Shown here: one piece after another, positions 12,379 through 24,306 of the stretch | Layout: each line of letters starts with the position of its first letter | How positions within the stretch are numbered: the stretch's first letter is position 1 | Position numbers and translations under genes: made by a program | NCBI RefSeq assembly: GCF_009727055.1 | Contig: NC_052358.1 | Coordinates: 39,557,759 to 39,621,758, forward strand | Direction: 5' to 3' | Source of the DNA: Benincasa hispida | Lineage: Eukaryota > Streptophyta > Magnoliopsida > Cucurbitales > Cucurbitaceae | DNA: 64,000 bases | Notes under the pieces: generated by a model | Databases searched by the model: none | What the model was told of the DNA's origin: nothing | The model's input: the letters and a program-made list of their open reading frames with translations, nothing else

Positions 12379-15300
12379 ATGGTATCAGAGAATTTCCACA
12401 AGAGAGAAAATGAAAAACCCACCCGAACGCCATTACCCTCGTGCAGTCCTATCATGACGACATCAGAGAGTTCAACGTCTGGCAACTCTTTGGGACTCGA
12501 CGACCAAATGAATCCCTTCATCCTTCATCATTCAATCATCCTAACCACCAATCTGGTATCTACACCACTTGCAGGATCAAGCAACTACTCTTCATGGAGC
12601 AGAGCAATGAAACTTGCATTATCAGGGAAGAACAAGATTGGTTTTATTATTGAAACGATTGAAAAACCATCAGAAGGAAGCTTACAATCAACATGGAGAT
12701 GTAATAATGATGTGATAACCTCATGGATTATCAACTCAGTCTCAAAAGAAATTGTTGTCAGCTTAGTTTACAGGGGAAGCATCAAAGAGATATGGGATGA
12801 ATTAAAAAAAGGTACCGTCAGTCCAATGGGCCACATATATACCAGTTGAGAAAGGATCTTGTAACTACTACACAAGGAAACCTTTCAATGGATGTATATT
12901 ACGCAGAAATCACTACGATATGGCAAGAACTTGTTGAATACAGACCAACGGATGAATGTACTTGTCAAGGGTCAAAGAAGATCGAATTCTTGAATGCAGA
13001 ATTTGTAATGACATTCCTTATGGGCTTAAACGAGTCATATGCACAAATCAGAGCACAAATTCTATTGATCGACCCTTTGCCAACAATAAACAAGGTATTC
13101 TCTCTTATCATCCAAGAAGAAAGGAAAAGTTCCATTGGATCCACACCTACAATTGAAAGTATAACTCTAATGGCTAATGCTGAGAAAAGGTTTACATCTG
13201 AGAAATCTAAGAAGAAAGATACTAGGCCAGTATGCACTAACTGTGGATATAGAGGTCATATTTTGACAAATGTTATAGACTACATGGTTATCCACCAGGG
13301 CATAGACTAGCAAATAACAATTCAGTCCATCAACAAAGGCCGCAGAACTATATGCAAACTAGTAATGAAAAGCCATTAGAATCTCCTAAGAGCAATCAGT
13401 CTGCCTTCTTTGCCAGCCTGAATAATGACCAATACTCACAGCTCTTGAACATGCTGCAAACACACTTGAATATTCAACAAATTGATGAGATCCCTAAGAC
13501 AGATACTACCCACATAGCAGGTACATGTCTTTCTACTTCACTCATCGATTCTTGTTGGATCATTGATTCTGGAGCCTCTTCTCATATATGCCATGATAAA
13601 TCTATGTTTAAAGAACTACACAGCACTCGAAATATTTTAGTTATACTACCAACTAAAGCTCGTTTGAAGGTTGAGTATGTAGGGGACATTCTAATAGAGA
13701 AACAGTTGATATTGAAGGATGTTCTATACATTCCTGATTTCAAATACAACCTGCTATCAGTGAGTGCTTTACTTAAGGATGGAAGATATTCTATATCCTT
13801 TACTAACACCAATTGTATCATTCAGGACAAGTCAGTTTCGAGAATGATTGGGAGGGCTGAACTAATCAGTGACTTATACTTACTCAAAGTAAATGATGAA
13901 AAGAATAAAGACTTGTCTATTGAATCTATTGACTGGCCTATTGAATCTGCTGTGTTTTTGTGTAAAGCTTCTGCAACTACTTGGCTTAATCGTATGGGAC
14001 ACCCTTCTATTAGTAGAATAAAAGAATTGTCAAAGATTATAGAGATTTCTGATTTCTCAAATTGTAAACAATTCTGTTACATTTGTCCTTTAGCTAAACA
14101 GAAGCATCTTTCATTTTCTGCCTTAAATAATGTTGCTGAGAATATTTCGACCTTGTGCACTGTGATATATGGGGTCCCTTTAAAACCCGAACACATGCAG
14201 GTCACACTTACTTTGCCACCATTGTTGATAATAAATCAAGGTACACATGGATACATCTCTTGAAAAATAAAAGTGACATTCTACAAGTCATTCCCAGTTT
14301 CTTCAAACTTGTTGAGACTCAATTCTCAAAGAAAATCAAAAGTTTTCATTCTGATAATGCTTCTGAATTAAATTTCAGAGAATTTTTTGCCAAAACAGGA
14401 ACTACTCATCAGTTCTCCTGTGCATATACTCCTCAATAGAATTCAGTGGTTGAAAGGAAACATCAACACCTCCTCAACGTTGCAAGAGCACTAATGTTTC
14501 AGTCCAATGTTACTCTCACTTTTTGGGGAGAATGCGTCCTCACTGCAGCATACTTAATCAACAGAACATCTATGGTTTTACTATCCAACAGCACTCCCTA
14601 TGCTGTTCTGTTTAACAAAACTATTGACTATGGCTTCATAAAGACATTCAGATGCCTTGCCTATGTTTCTACACCAACAGTCAACAGGTCTAAATTCAAT
14701 CCAAGAGCAAGACTATGTGTCTTCATGGGATATCCATCAGGTATAAAGGGCTATAAGATATATGATATGACTAAAATGACATTTTTTATCTCTAGAGATG
14801 TCTTATTCTTTGAAGAAAGGTTCCCATTTCAGTCTGTCAAAGAAGACAACAAGCCCATTTCACATGATTTTATTGATCAGTTCCTCATACCAAGCCCACT
14901 ATTTGATCACTTTGAAAACAAAGGTATTACTGAAAATCTTGTTGTTAATACCTTAGAACGCTTATGTGAGGATAACCACGGTATTAATCATTCACAACCT
15001 CATATTGAAACCTCAGAAGAAACCAATCATACCACCCAAACAACCATTCCCACACCCCCAAGAAGGTCATCGAGAGCACATTACCCACCCTCCTACCTAA
15101 AAGACTTTCACTGTAACCTCACATTCCACAGAAAATCACCCTTTCCTCTTCACAAATACCTCTCATCTAATACTTACAACCAAAACCATAAGCCATACAT
15201 CCTAAATGTCACTTCCATCTATGAACCCACCTATTACCACCAAGCCGCGAACCACCAGATTTGGAAGAAGGCTATGGCAGAGGAAATAGAAGCCATGGAA

Positions 15301-15417
15301 CGAACTAATACATTGACTATTGTCTCTCTTCCAAAGAATCATCATACCGTAGGCTGTAAATGGGTTTACAAAGTCAAGTACAAACAAGATGGAACAGTTG
15401 AAAATAACCTATTTTAA
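12379..15417 (+). pseudogene. Ty1/copia gag-protease-integrase, cut at start of RT
   Basis: Gag runs 12379-13310 over two frames. The knuckle begins 'CTNCGYRGH', but a frameshift near 13265 moves its last Cys and the 'YRLHGYPPGHR' tail into another frame. Protease: 'WIIDSGASSHIC', DSGA at 13565-13576. Gag-pre-integrase: 'TTWLNRMGHPS' (about 13978). Integrase: 14140-14850, with frameshift near 14155, 'HCDIWGPF', 'FHSDNASE' and 'NSVVERKHQH', so the catalytic Glu is kept. A TAG at 14437-14439 stands where the family has Gln in 'TPQQN'. The RT opens with 'WKKAMAEEIEAMERTNTL' and 'GCKWVYKVKYKQDGTVE' and then breaks off near 15400. Catalytic RT, RNase H and 3' LTR are missing. Confidence 0.92.
12380..12390 (+). 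other. Primer binding site, initiator Met tRNA type
   Basis: TGGTATCAGAG, the complement of the 3' end of plant initiator methionine tRNA. This is the usual minus-strand primer of Ty1/copia elements. It sits between LTR and gag as expected. Confidence 0.85.
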
Positions 15418-16189
15418 CTGTGTTCACTACAATTTCTAGTTTCAATTGGTCCATATGGATAAGTAGGTAAAATAACAATACTTAAAATTAGTTATTTGCT
15501 TACTTGAAAATAGACAGTCGAGTATTTAGCTCTAACATAGATAATGCAGCTTGCAAACATATGACAACCATGTGAATATTGGGAAGAATACAACAAAATT
15601 CAATAAAATGTACAAAAACTTGAATTGACAATAAGCAAATTATGGTGGAGACATTTAACTTAAGAACTCATGAATCACCCAAGCAAAGATAGTATATCAA
15701 ACAAAAAACATGTATATAGAAAACAAAAAAGTGAGATATTTCCATGGATAAGCTAAACAAAATTTTCCAAACAAACAAGTGAATAAATAAGAAATACAAA
15801 CCTTATTCGTTATTCGAACGCTATGAAACAATAATCCATGTTTGTAGGCCAAAATGCGGATACATACAAATTAATTGGCCTGTGTATTTAGTTGAATCAC
15901 AAATTGATAATTTACCATCATTGTAACTTATATTTTCAACCATGTAATGTCGATAACCATGTTTTGCATATCATAACTCATACGTTCCAATAGCTAATCA
16001 AAATCACAGTTGTTTATACCTTGCATTATTTTAGTCTCCCTAAAAGTGAGTTCACCAATAATAATTATTGGATGTTGTTGGGCTAGAAAGGGTCAATATT
16101 AGGCCCACGATTTCAATTCAGCTGGCTGAGGAAGTGGTTATGAAACAGCCACGTAGCTTCAGAAGTGATCGAAGCAAGCTTCCTCATCT
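15418..16189. other. Unassigned AT-rich sequence
   Basis: Begins where the copia element is truncated and ends at the next LTR. I see no coding sequence, terminal repeats or target duplication. The last ~120 bases (16070-16189) are less AT-rich ('cccacgatttcaattcagctgg') and could be older unique DNA, but no exon can be supported. Confidence 0.4.
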
Positions 16190-16600
16190 TTTTCTCTACT
16201 GATCAGTGGAGGCATGCATGGGCAAGGTATTTGATACCTTTCTCTTCCTCTCTACCACTTTTCTTTCTTTCTCTTCACAGACTTTCCAAATCTTTCTGTC
16301 ACTATTATTCGAATATTTGTTTGAGAAAATTATGCACAAATGAATCATGAGGTAGAAAAAGAAAGAAGCAAAAAAGAAAGGACAAGCAAATATACGTGGT
16401 TCAGCTTAGAAACCTACATCTATGGGAGAAGAAGAATCTTTACTTTCTTGGAGGATTTACAGATAAGTCTCACCGCTCTCTTTTTCTCTCTTTCTTTTTT
16501 TACTCAACATCATCCTTTATATAGAAATAGGATGTTACAAATAGAGTAAGTTTTAAAGTGTAAACGTTGTTTTCACACAAATTCTATTACAGACTTTACA
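16190..16600 (-). repeat. 3' LTR of minus-strand copia remnant
   Basis: On the minus strand a polypurine tract 'aaggtggagatt' (about 16601-16613) is followed by TGTAAAGTCTG, where the LTR starts at 16600. A 'tatataaagg' TATA-like box (complement about 16515) lies ~85 bases in. The body is purine-rich on one strand (pyrimidine runs at 16230-16290 and 16480-16500). The distal end is approximate. Confidence 0.55.
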
Positions 16601-17547
16601 AATCTCCACCTTGAAAATAACATTTATGGTGTTTAAGAGTGATGCTTCTTCTCCTAACTATGTTTTTGTCATCCATTGCCAAGTAGCTCGAAGTTGATAA
16701 TGTCTAGGCATTTTTGTAGCTTAAGCTGAGGGACTGTCTTGGTGAGCATGTCTGAGGCATTGTCTAAGGTATGAATTTTTAAAACCTCCACATCTGTATT
16801 TTCTATATGTTCTAGGATGAAATGATATTTAATGTTGATATGTTTGGTCCGATTATGAAATTGAGGGTTTTTGGATAGGTGTATAGTACTTTGGTTGTCA
16901 AGTATATTTTCATTGTTTTCTGTTTATGTCCAAAGTCTTGTAGGAGCCCTCTTAGCCAAAGAGCTTCTTTAATTGCTTCTGATAAGACTATAAACTCAGC
17001 CTCGGTTTTGAGAGAGTTATGATAGGTTGTAGGTTAGCTTTCCAGCTTAGTAAAAAATTTCCATATAGGAAGGTATTTCTAGATTGTAATCTCCTTTTAT
17101 CCAAATCCCCTGTATAGTTTGAGTCCAGAAACTCAAATAGTTCTGGTTCAGAGTTATTGGTAGGTTGATACAAGATTCTTACATCTGTAGTACTCTTTAA
17201 GTACCTTAGAATCCACTTGGAAGCTTCCTAATGTCTCCTACCAAGATTAGCCATATACCTACTGACAAGGCTGGCTACATAAGCGAAGTCTGGTCTTGTA
17301 GAAATAATTAGGTACATTAGGCTTCCCATTGCTTAGAAATAGGAAACTATTGACATCATTCTCTTATGCTCAATGTCTGTGTCTTTAGGAGAGTTAGCAG
17401 TTGATAACTTGAAGTATTGTGCCAGAAGTATGGCCTCCTCCATATGGAATATTTTCATCAACTTTCTATATTAACGAGGTTGACATATTTATAGTTTTGA
17501 CTTGTCTCTGTATCTTTCACTTTCAACTCTAGGAATCCTTTCTTGGG
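16601..17547 (-). pseudogene. Ty1/copia RNase H and RT C-terminus, truncated
   Basis: Minus-strand remnant of the last third of a copia pol. The best stretch is 17173-16988, with 'LDSNYTGDLDKRR' and 'VSWKANLQPI'-type sequence, the RNase H N-terminal strand region. Upstream (17460-17180) lies the RT/RNase H linker, including the 'SLVSRYMANLGRRH' equivalent. Downstream (16980-16640) is the 'TKHINIKYHFI' region, where the match continues across frameshifts. Its 5' side ends abruptly at 17547 at a plus-strand LTR, so that LTR either inserted here or joined by deletion. The sequence is related to, but clearly different from, the copy at 7437-9997. Confidence 0.8.
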
Positions 17548-19431
17548 TTTTATGTCCTAAAACTCGATGTTTGTAAACAATAAAAACCTATCCTGAAAAT
17601 TCAATAAGTTGTTATTTAAAATATCTATTGCTTATTTTATTTTAGAAATCCAATAAACTAAAAGACCCATGACTATTACATGAGTACTTGAACTTTATGC
17701 GGAAACATAGAACTTTGCCAGGTTCGAGTAAACAGTCAAAATAATCTATAGTATATGAATAAGGTTGTGTGCCTTATTCTAGTAACACTATTGGATGCGA
17801 CCCACTCTGTAGTTGTTACAAGCAGTAGTAAAGTACTACAGACGTTGTGATCCTAATTCATACATGTTATGACATGAGGAGTGGGGGCATCCTATGCGAA
17901 GGGTTTGTACAACATCGGACCACAAAATCAGTCACTCTTACTTTATAACGCTATTTACTATTTAAGATTGACTATTTCAAAGCGATGACAAAGGTAACTT
18001 GACCTTAATCTTGAACTAACTATGAACTCTTGTTTATTCGGGTTTATCCTTAGATTTGTATAGGTGATGGTTGACTCAACAACGCTGGCTCAATAAACCT
18101 CCATTTCAGGGGTAAGACTGGGTAGATAACTGGGGACATAGGGTGCAGGATGGAATTCACTCCTACCCACTTTTAGGGATAGTAGAGAGGTTGTTCCTTT
18201 AAGTGTTGACTCTGAGTCTTGAACAAGGGGTCCCACCCTCTCATTAGCCTGAGAGTGACTCAGTTTGTTGATTAGATCACAAATCAATATTTCATTAAAG
18301 GATCAATGGGACTTAAGAAAGAAGAGGTAATCTCAGGGGTAAAACAGACATTCGACCCAATCGTTATTATGAACAACTTAGGAAGGGTTAATTTATTAAT
18401 CATGGTTATAACGAGTGGACATAATATGTCTACAGTGAGGGGAGTGCAACTATAGGCTTTAGTGGAGTGACCCATTAGTTAACGAATAAAGGTTGATTCT
18501 GTGTAAAGAGTTTAGCCAATTGATCTCGAATCGTTGGAGCCCATGATCTGTAGGTCTACAAGGTCCCCCTACTTGCTCGTAAATGGATTAGCTTTAGAGT
18601 AGCATGTAAGTTAATTTTGAAACATTCAAATTAGAATTAAGGGAATTAGTAATTATATGAGATATAATTACGCTTTTAATTTTGGAATTAAACGAAATTG
18701 GAGAATTTAATTAATATTTAAATATGTTTTAAATATTAAATTCATGAAGGTTGAATTTGTGTAAAATAATTTAATATTTGAAATTAAATTAATTAGAATT
18801 AATTAAATTGTTTAATTAATTTTATTAGAAAATTAATTTATGAAATTAATTTTATAAAATTAATAAAGTTTTTCATTTTTTAAATTAAAATAGATTTTGG
18901 AAATCAATTTGAAATTGAAAAAGATGGAAAAACAAAAATTTGAAAAGTTGCATTTCTCCACTCACTTTCAAGTTGCTCATAACAATCCCACTTGCTCTTG
19001 CTTCAATTCACCAAGCATGAGCTACATCTCATATAGCCTTCTTCTTTGCATGAATGTTTTACAATAAATAGAGAAGTTTGAAGTGGAAATGAAGCATACA
19101 TTAGTTGAGTTTTTGTTGAAAAATTCGAGTTGAAGAAAGTGTTCTTCAAGTGGGTGCATCAGTGTATTATTTTCCAAATTTCCTTCATTCAAGCTTATTT
19201 TGAGTCCCATAACTCAATCTATAGCTTCAAGAGAATAGTAAGGAAGATCTTGAGGTGGTTCACGAGAAGAATTGGAGAATATTTGCATCTGAATTCGTGA
19301 TTCAAGAGATTCTACAAATGTATTACTCGAAACCCTTTTATTATTGTATGAGCATGCTTTAGTTACAGCCAAAATCAATGAATTAGAATGCTTATTGATC
19401 CTTGTTGCTTTCGTTGTGATATTCTCCTACA
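17548..19431 (+). repeat. Copia LTR family A, 5' LTR of the 17.5-28.6 kb element
   Basis: Starts with 'tgggttttatgtcctaaaac' (the first TGT of the family start is missing) and ends '...gatattctcctaca' at 19431, directly before a primer-site-like sequence. It matches the minus-strand copy 9998-11641 and the plus-strand copy 39809-41645 block for block. About 1.88 kb, long for a copia LTR. The middle (18600-18900) is extremely AT-rich, with 'aattaatt' runs. Minus-strand open frames at 18090-18475 are by-products and not genes. Confidence 0.7.
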
Positions 19432-19432
19432 A

Positions 19433-19445
19433 TTGGTTTCACAAC
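19433..19445 (+). other. Degraded Met-tRNA primer binding site
   Basis: 'ttggtttcacaac' stands where copia elements have TTGGTATCAGAGC, immediately after the LTR's terminal CA. Four or so differences, so it is inactive, but position supports the assignment. Confidence 0.5.
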
Positions 19446-21505
19446 ATTATTTATGCATTCAATTTTGTTTAATTTTGGTGTTGTGGGTATTTTTCAGGAG
19501 ATATATGAAAATGGTACACTGATATGGTTTTTTGAGTTTTGGCATTTAAATTCTTGTTGATTTCTTGATTAATTTTTTTAATTGGCTTTTGTTTATTGAG
19601 CTTATATTTGTGCTCAAGAGTCTATAATTTATTTGGAGTCATTAGAGTTTAAATTAAGTTGTAATTGAAGAAATAGTTGAAGAAGACCGAGTTGCAGGTT
19701 CCAGATTGTGAGCTTTTGCCTAGGTAGCGTTCCAGCGAAAGCAAGATTTTTGTTTGAAGTTAAAGCGAGATTTCTATTCAAAACCAGCGAGAGCGAGATT
19801 TACATTAGATAGTGCTACAACGCTGCCCTTGAGCATTGCAACGCTACTCACAATTCAAGCGAGATCGATTTCGAACAGCAAGATTTGATCAAGTTTCAAG
19901 CGAGATTTCATTTCGAGCGAGATTTTGATTCAAGTTTAAGTGAAGATTTCTAGTTTGCGCGAGATTTTAACAGAATTTCAAGCGAGAGATCAAGTTGAGT
20001 GAGATTTTGAATTGAGTTCGAGTGAGATTTCGAGTTTGAGCGAGATTTTTTAACCGATTTGACGAGTTTGACCCGTTGACTGAGCAAGAACCATCAAGGA
20101 TTGACCTATTGGACCGGTTTTCTTCGAACTTGACCCGGTTCACCATCAAAGGGGTTTTGATTGGTCGGTTCAGGTGGTTCACATCCAGTTCAACTTGTTT
20201 GGGTTTGGTTTGGAGCGGTTCGAGTGGTCCGAAAGTTGTTTGGTGCTGTTTCTTGCTGTTTTTGTAAAAATTAGGCATTTGTTTACTTGTTTATGCCAAA
20301 ACTAAAATTTTATCAGTATGTGTTTAATTATTTATGCATGAGATGTATGTTATAAATAAATAAATTTTGTATGTGCATACAGTATGCCATGTAGATTTAA
20401 AATCCCACCATATGAAGCATGTTACATGCATTGAAAGTATGTTATAAAGTGTTATATATATAGTATGTATGTTAGGGTTTCTTTTATTTAATATAAATGT
20501 TATATTAAATATTGAATGCCTTTGATGTATGTTGTGGATATTTAGTATGTCTAAAATTTTGTAAGCTGTTGTAAAATTGGGTTAGACATTTAAAATTCAT
20601 ATCAAAGAACAATAGCATGCTCACGTAAGTTAACCACTCGATTTAACAATTAAAATATGTCAATAAACTTGTAAAACTCGAGTTACAAACTCAACCGGTA
20701 TATAATCCTGTCGAAGTTTGTAGGTATTTAAATTGACGGTCTACGGAACACCTCCTACCTGGGGATTATGACCAAATTATTGAGCATTGTTAACAAGTTT
20801 TATGAATAATATGTGAGCGATATGAGGTTTTAACACTAGTTTATCACCTAGACATTGTAAGTTAAATCCAATTATAAACGTTATACTTGGATAAACACCT
20901 AGACTTAGGTTGTTTAATTAGCCGGAACAAACCTAAGAAACATGTGCCCCGTTTAATCGTTAGAACACTTTAGTGGGAGTTTAATAACATATATGATATA
21001 TTATTAGAACACTTCAGTGAAAATCAAATAGTGTATACTATATATTAGAACGCTTCAGTGGAGATTAATAAACATATACTGTGAGATTCCTATATTGCAC
21101 CTGCTTGTCATCTTTAAATTGGCCTCGCTAGTTGTTTAATGACAGCTATCCTCTATGAGGGTTTTAACATAGGATTCAGAACAACTCAAACTCCAGAAAT
21201 AGATAGGATTTCTAAAGTCGGTTTCAACTTTAACTTTCCAACTTCGACAGCATCGTTGGAATCAGACTTCTGAGGTCTAAAAACAGAGGACTACACTTAC
21301 AAAATTACTAAAGAGTTAGTCATTTCTAACTAAAAACGGTAGTTGAATGACTATCAGAATAGGAGCTATTTTGAAGATAGTGTTTAGTCAAGAATGTCTT
21401 GCTGCAGTATCGTTGTGAAAATGATCTTCGATATATTATTGTTTTGTTAAAACATGATTGGGTTTAAAATCAATTCACTTATAAAATTTGTTTATATATT
21501 TTAGA
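19446..21505 (+). other. Long 5' leader of copia element
   Basis: About 2 kb of non-coding sequence between primer site and gag. It resembles, in order, the minus-strand leader at 29880-32505 (words such as 'tatgcatgcat', 'aaagtgttatata', 'aacttaggcttgttt'). Between 20680 and 21100 a repeated phrase 'agaacactttagtggga / agaacacttcagtgaaa / agaacgcttcagtggag' occurs three times about 60 bases apart. 19740-20050 holds a micro-repeat reported separately. The short plus frame at 20076-20267 has no protein-like features. Confidence 0.5.
19740..20050 (+). repeat. GCGAGATTT micro-repeat cluster
   Basis: About a dozen copies of GCGAGATTT or one-base variants (gtgagattt, gcaagattt), spaced 20-40 bases, separated by variable 'tcaagttt/ttcgagt' linkers. 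It looks like slippage expansion of an ~27-base unit inside the retroelement leader. No coding potential. Confidence 0.6.
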
Positions 21506-22290
21506 ATGACAAGTGTACTAGTACAATTGTTGGCATCTAACAAGCTGATAGAGGATATTATGCAACCTCGGAAACAAATTTGAATACTATACTCTTGATA
21601 AACGATTTATGGTTTGTCTTAAACAGAGGATTGTCCTCCCATTCCTGGCTCTAATGTAAATCGAACTGTTCGGGATGCATACGATAGATGGATTAGGGTG
21701 AATAACGAAGTTTGTGCCTATATCCTCACCAGTATATCTAATGTTTTAGCGAAGAAACATCAGGATATAGGTACTGCCAAAGAGATTATGGAATCTCTAC
21801 GTGGGATGTTCATGCAACCGTCCTTCTCCGTAAGGCATGATGCTACTAAGTATGTTTACAACTGCGGTATGAAAGAGAGGGCCTCTATTCGTGAACATGT
21901 CCTGGACATGATAGTCTACTTCAATATGGCGGAAGTAAATGGCATTGTCGTTGATGAGAGAAGTCAAATCGATTTTATTTTAGAATCTCTTCCAAAGAGT
22001 TTTATGTAGTTCTGCACGAACGCATTAATGAATAACATGTTACTACCACTGAGAAGAGAGGAACATCCTCCAAAAAGCCCGTTGTTGCTTCCTCTTCACA
22101 AAGTAAGAGTATTCATATTCAGAAAAGCAAAGGGAAAGGGAAGAATACAACCACTGGGAGAAAAGGAAAGGCTAACACTACAGACAAAGGAAAGTGTTTC
22201 CATTGCATCAAGAAAGGGCACTGGAATAGAAACTGCCCTCAGTACCTTGCTGAGAAGAGAGCAGAGAAAACAAAACAGGTAAACTAGTTC
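21506..22290 (+). pseudogene. Ty1/copia gag with zinc knuckle (broken)
   Basis: ATG at 21506 opens 'MTSVLVQLLASNKL', the usual N-terminus of this gag type, but stops follow within 30 codons. The best block is 21660-22007: 'NRTVRDAYDRWIR', 'YILTSISNVLAKKH', 'REHVLDMIVYFN' and 'ILESLPKSFM', the UBN2-like gag core. A Lys-rich linker and a knuckle 'CFHCIKKGHWNRNC' (CX2CX4HX4C, about 22195-22240) lie in another frame. All four metal ligands are present. 22290-22430 is a decayed protease-linker region ('NLIYFCCLVK'). The gag would coat element RNA in virus-like particles. The same family occurs on the minus strand at 29480-29850. Confidence 0.88.
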
Positions 22291-22430
22291 CTAAAAATTG
22301 TTAGTTGTCCTCAGATTGACCAATGGAAGATGTTGTTGTTTGATGGTAATCTTATCTACTTTTGCTGTCTTGTAAAGATAAATTTGTATATATTTTTGTT
22401 GTAAATGAAATGTTCATTTTCGAAAATTAT

Positions 22431-22829
22431 GTTTGTTCTATCACATAGAAACTTCTGTTAATAACCAACCTAATTAAAAGCCATTTGCAAATATTCATAT
22501 ATTTAAAACGACTAGAAATCAGTTAAGGAAAATAGTTATTTAACCTAAATGATAAAGTTTAGAACACTAGAAACGTTCAAAGTGTACAAAACTTGTTAGG
22601 TAAAATGAAACCAAAATACTTCGATTGGATCAAAGTATAGAAAGTTTAAGATTTATAGGTCTATTTGATAGAATATGAAATCCAGTGACAAACTTTCTTG
22701 TTGCCTTATATTGTTTTCCTAAACATCATTCCAAATATTGGAATATTGTTCTAGATCACCTTATATTATTTGTTTCCATAAAAACTTTCACAAATCAATG
22801 AAGAGTTATTGAATTAACACTCTAAACAA
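22431..22829. other. Unassigned AT-rich filler
   Basis: Lies between the gag/protease remnant and recognisable family B LTR sequence. It may be the diverged start of that LTR or a separate insertion; it does not resemble the LTR start seen at 28735. Confidence 0.35.
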
Positions 22830-24295
22830 GAGTTGTTTAAATAGGTCAGATGTGTCTCACTCAAAGAGTTGAGAGTACCTCAATGTAGTGTGAGGAACTC
22901 AACAACACAGGATGAAATTCACTCCTTCCCCAAAGAATGGGTAAGTAGATAAATTGCTCCCTTAAGGGCTGATTCCAAGTCTTGAACAATGTGGCGCCAC
23001 ACCCACTCTTGGCCTGATAGAGGTTCAGTCATAGTGGGACTATGATCTTTAGTACATTAGAGGGATCAATGGTACTTAAGGAGTTAGGTGTAACTATAGG
23101 GGCAAAATGGTAATTTGGCCCAACTGTACTTACAAGCGATTTGTGAAGGGTCTTCATACTGTTGATTGGTTATATCCAATGGACACAGAAATATATCTGT
23201 AGTGCGAAGAGTGCAATTGTCGGTCTTTAGTGGAGTGTTCGACAGTTAACGGATGGTGGATAATGTGATTAAAGAGTTTAATCAGTTATTCATATACCGT
23301 TGGAGCTTCAAGCTAAAGGTCCATAAGGTCACCTTGGTAGCTCAATGAATTTAAGTTGAGAATCAGTTTTTGGAATTAATTTAAAATGTTCAAATTAATA
23401 AGAGGGAATTTGATTATATATGATATAATTAAATCAATTAAATTATATATGATATAATTGATATAATGTATTTGATACATTAATGTTTGATTAGAGGAAA
23501 TAATATTTGAATATGATTCAGATATATTTTCTATGAATAAGATTCATAGTTATTAAATTTAATATAAATATGAATTATACTAAATACCATAAAATTAAAA
23601 AAAAAAAGAATTATACTTTATATATTGTATATGATGCAATATTAAAATTATAGGTTATAAATATAATATGATAAGTTAGTTATTATATTTATTTAGAATT
23701 TATTAATAATATGATAATTAATTTCTTTTTCTCCGTAACCACCCTTAGTGGGTAGTTATACAGTTTTATGGAAAATTGGGATAAACAAAATAGTTTTAAT
23801 TATTCCAAAGAAGTGTGTGTGAAAAAAACGACACGACTGGTAATCGAGAGGCTATACGATAGCCTTAACATGTAAACGATAGAGTGCATTGTCTATGCGA
23901 TAGACTTAGTTCTTCTACATGACTTCGTTGTTCACTACACGATCGTCTCCTTCCTCCACACCAAACCTTCCCTCAAACCAAAATAAGCCAGAGCCCACCA
24001 CTCTTGGATTCTCATACTGAGAATACCAAGGTAACCTAATGGTAGTGTCCGGTTGCTACTTGTTATTGTTTGAGGGTGTTTGTGTTGTTTAACACGTTGG
24101 TGAACGGTCGAGGGATTTACTTGAAGAAGAGTCCTTCAACGGTATAATCTCTTATCCTTTTCTTTTCATTTCAGAAGCATGCTGTAATTTATGTTTTGTG
24201 CATAATCGGTTCTGTATGACTGTAAATGTATGACTTCATTCACAATGGGATTTAGACGACCTACTTCCGCTCAAAGGTCCTCTGTAATTAGAGTT
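22830..24295 (+). repeat. Copia LTR family B, 5' end not recognisable
   Basis: Matches the minus-strand LTR 32520-34504 over many blocks: 'aggatgaaattcactcctt', 'aagggctgattcc', 'ggggcaaaatggtaatttgg', 'tccaatggacacagaaatata', 'gagtgttcgacagttaacgg', 'cgttggagcttcaagctaaa' and the 'ggataa...accaccc' stretch. A cluster of ACGAT-based words (23830-23950) and 'gaatcctcatactgagaatacc' follow in both. It sits inside the pol of the surrounding element: protease linker to the left, gag-pre-integrase to the right. So it is an insertion, or was left by one. Confidence 0.65.
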
Positions 24296-24306
24296 TCTTC
24301 ACAAAT

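Noticed and set aside
18090..18475. Two minus-strand frames in the LTR at 17548-19431
   Set aside because: Antisense to LTR sequence and not kept in the other family A copies.
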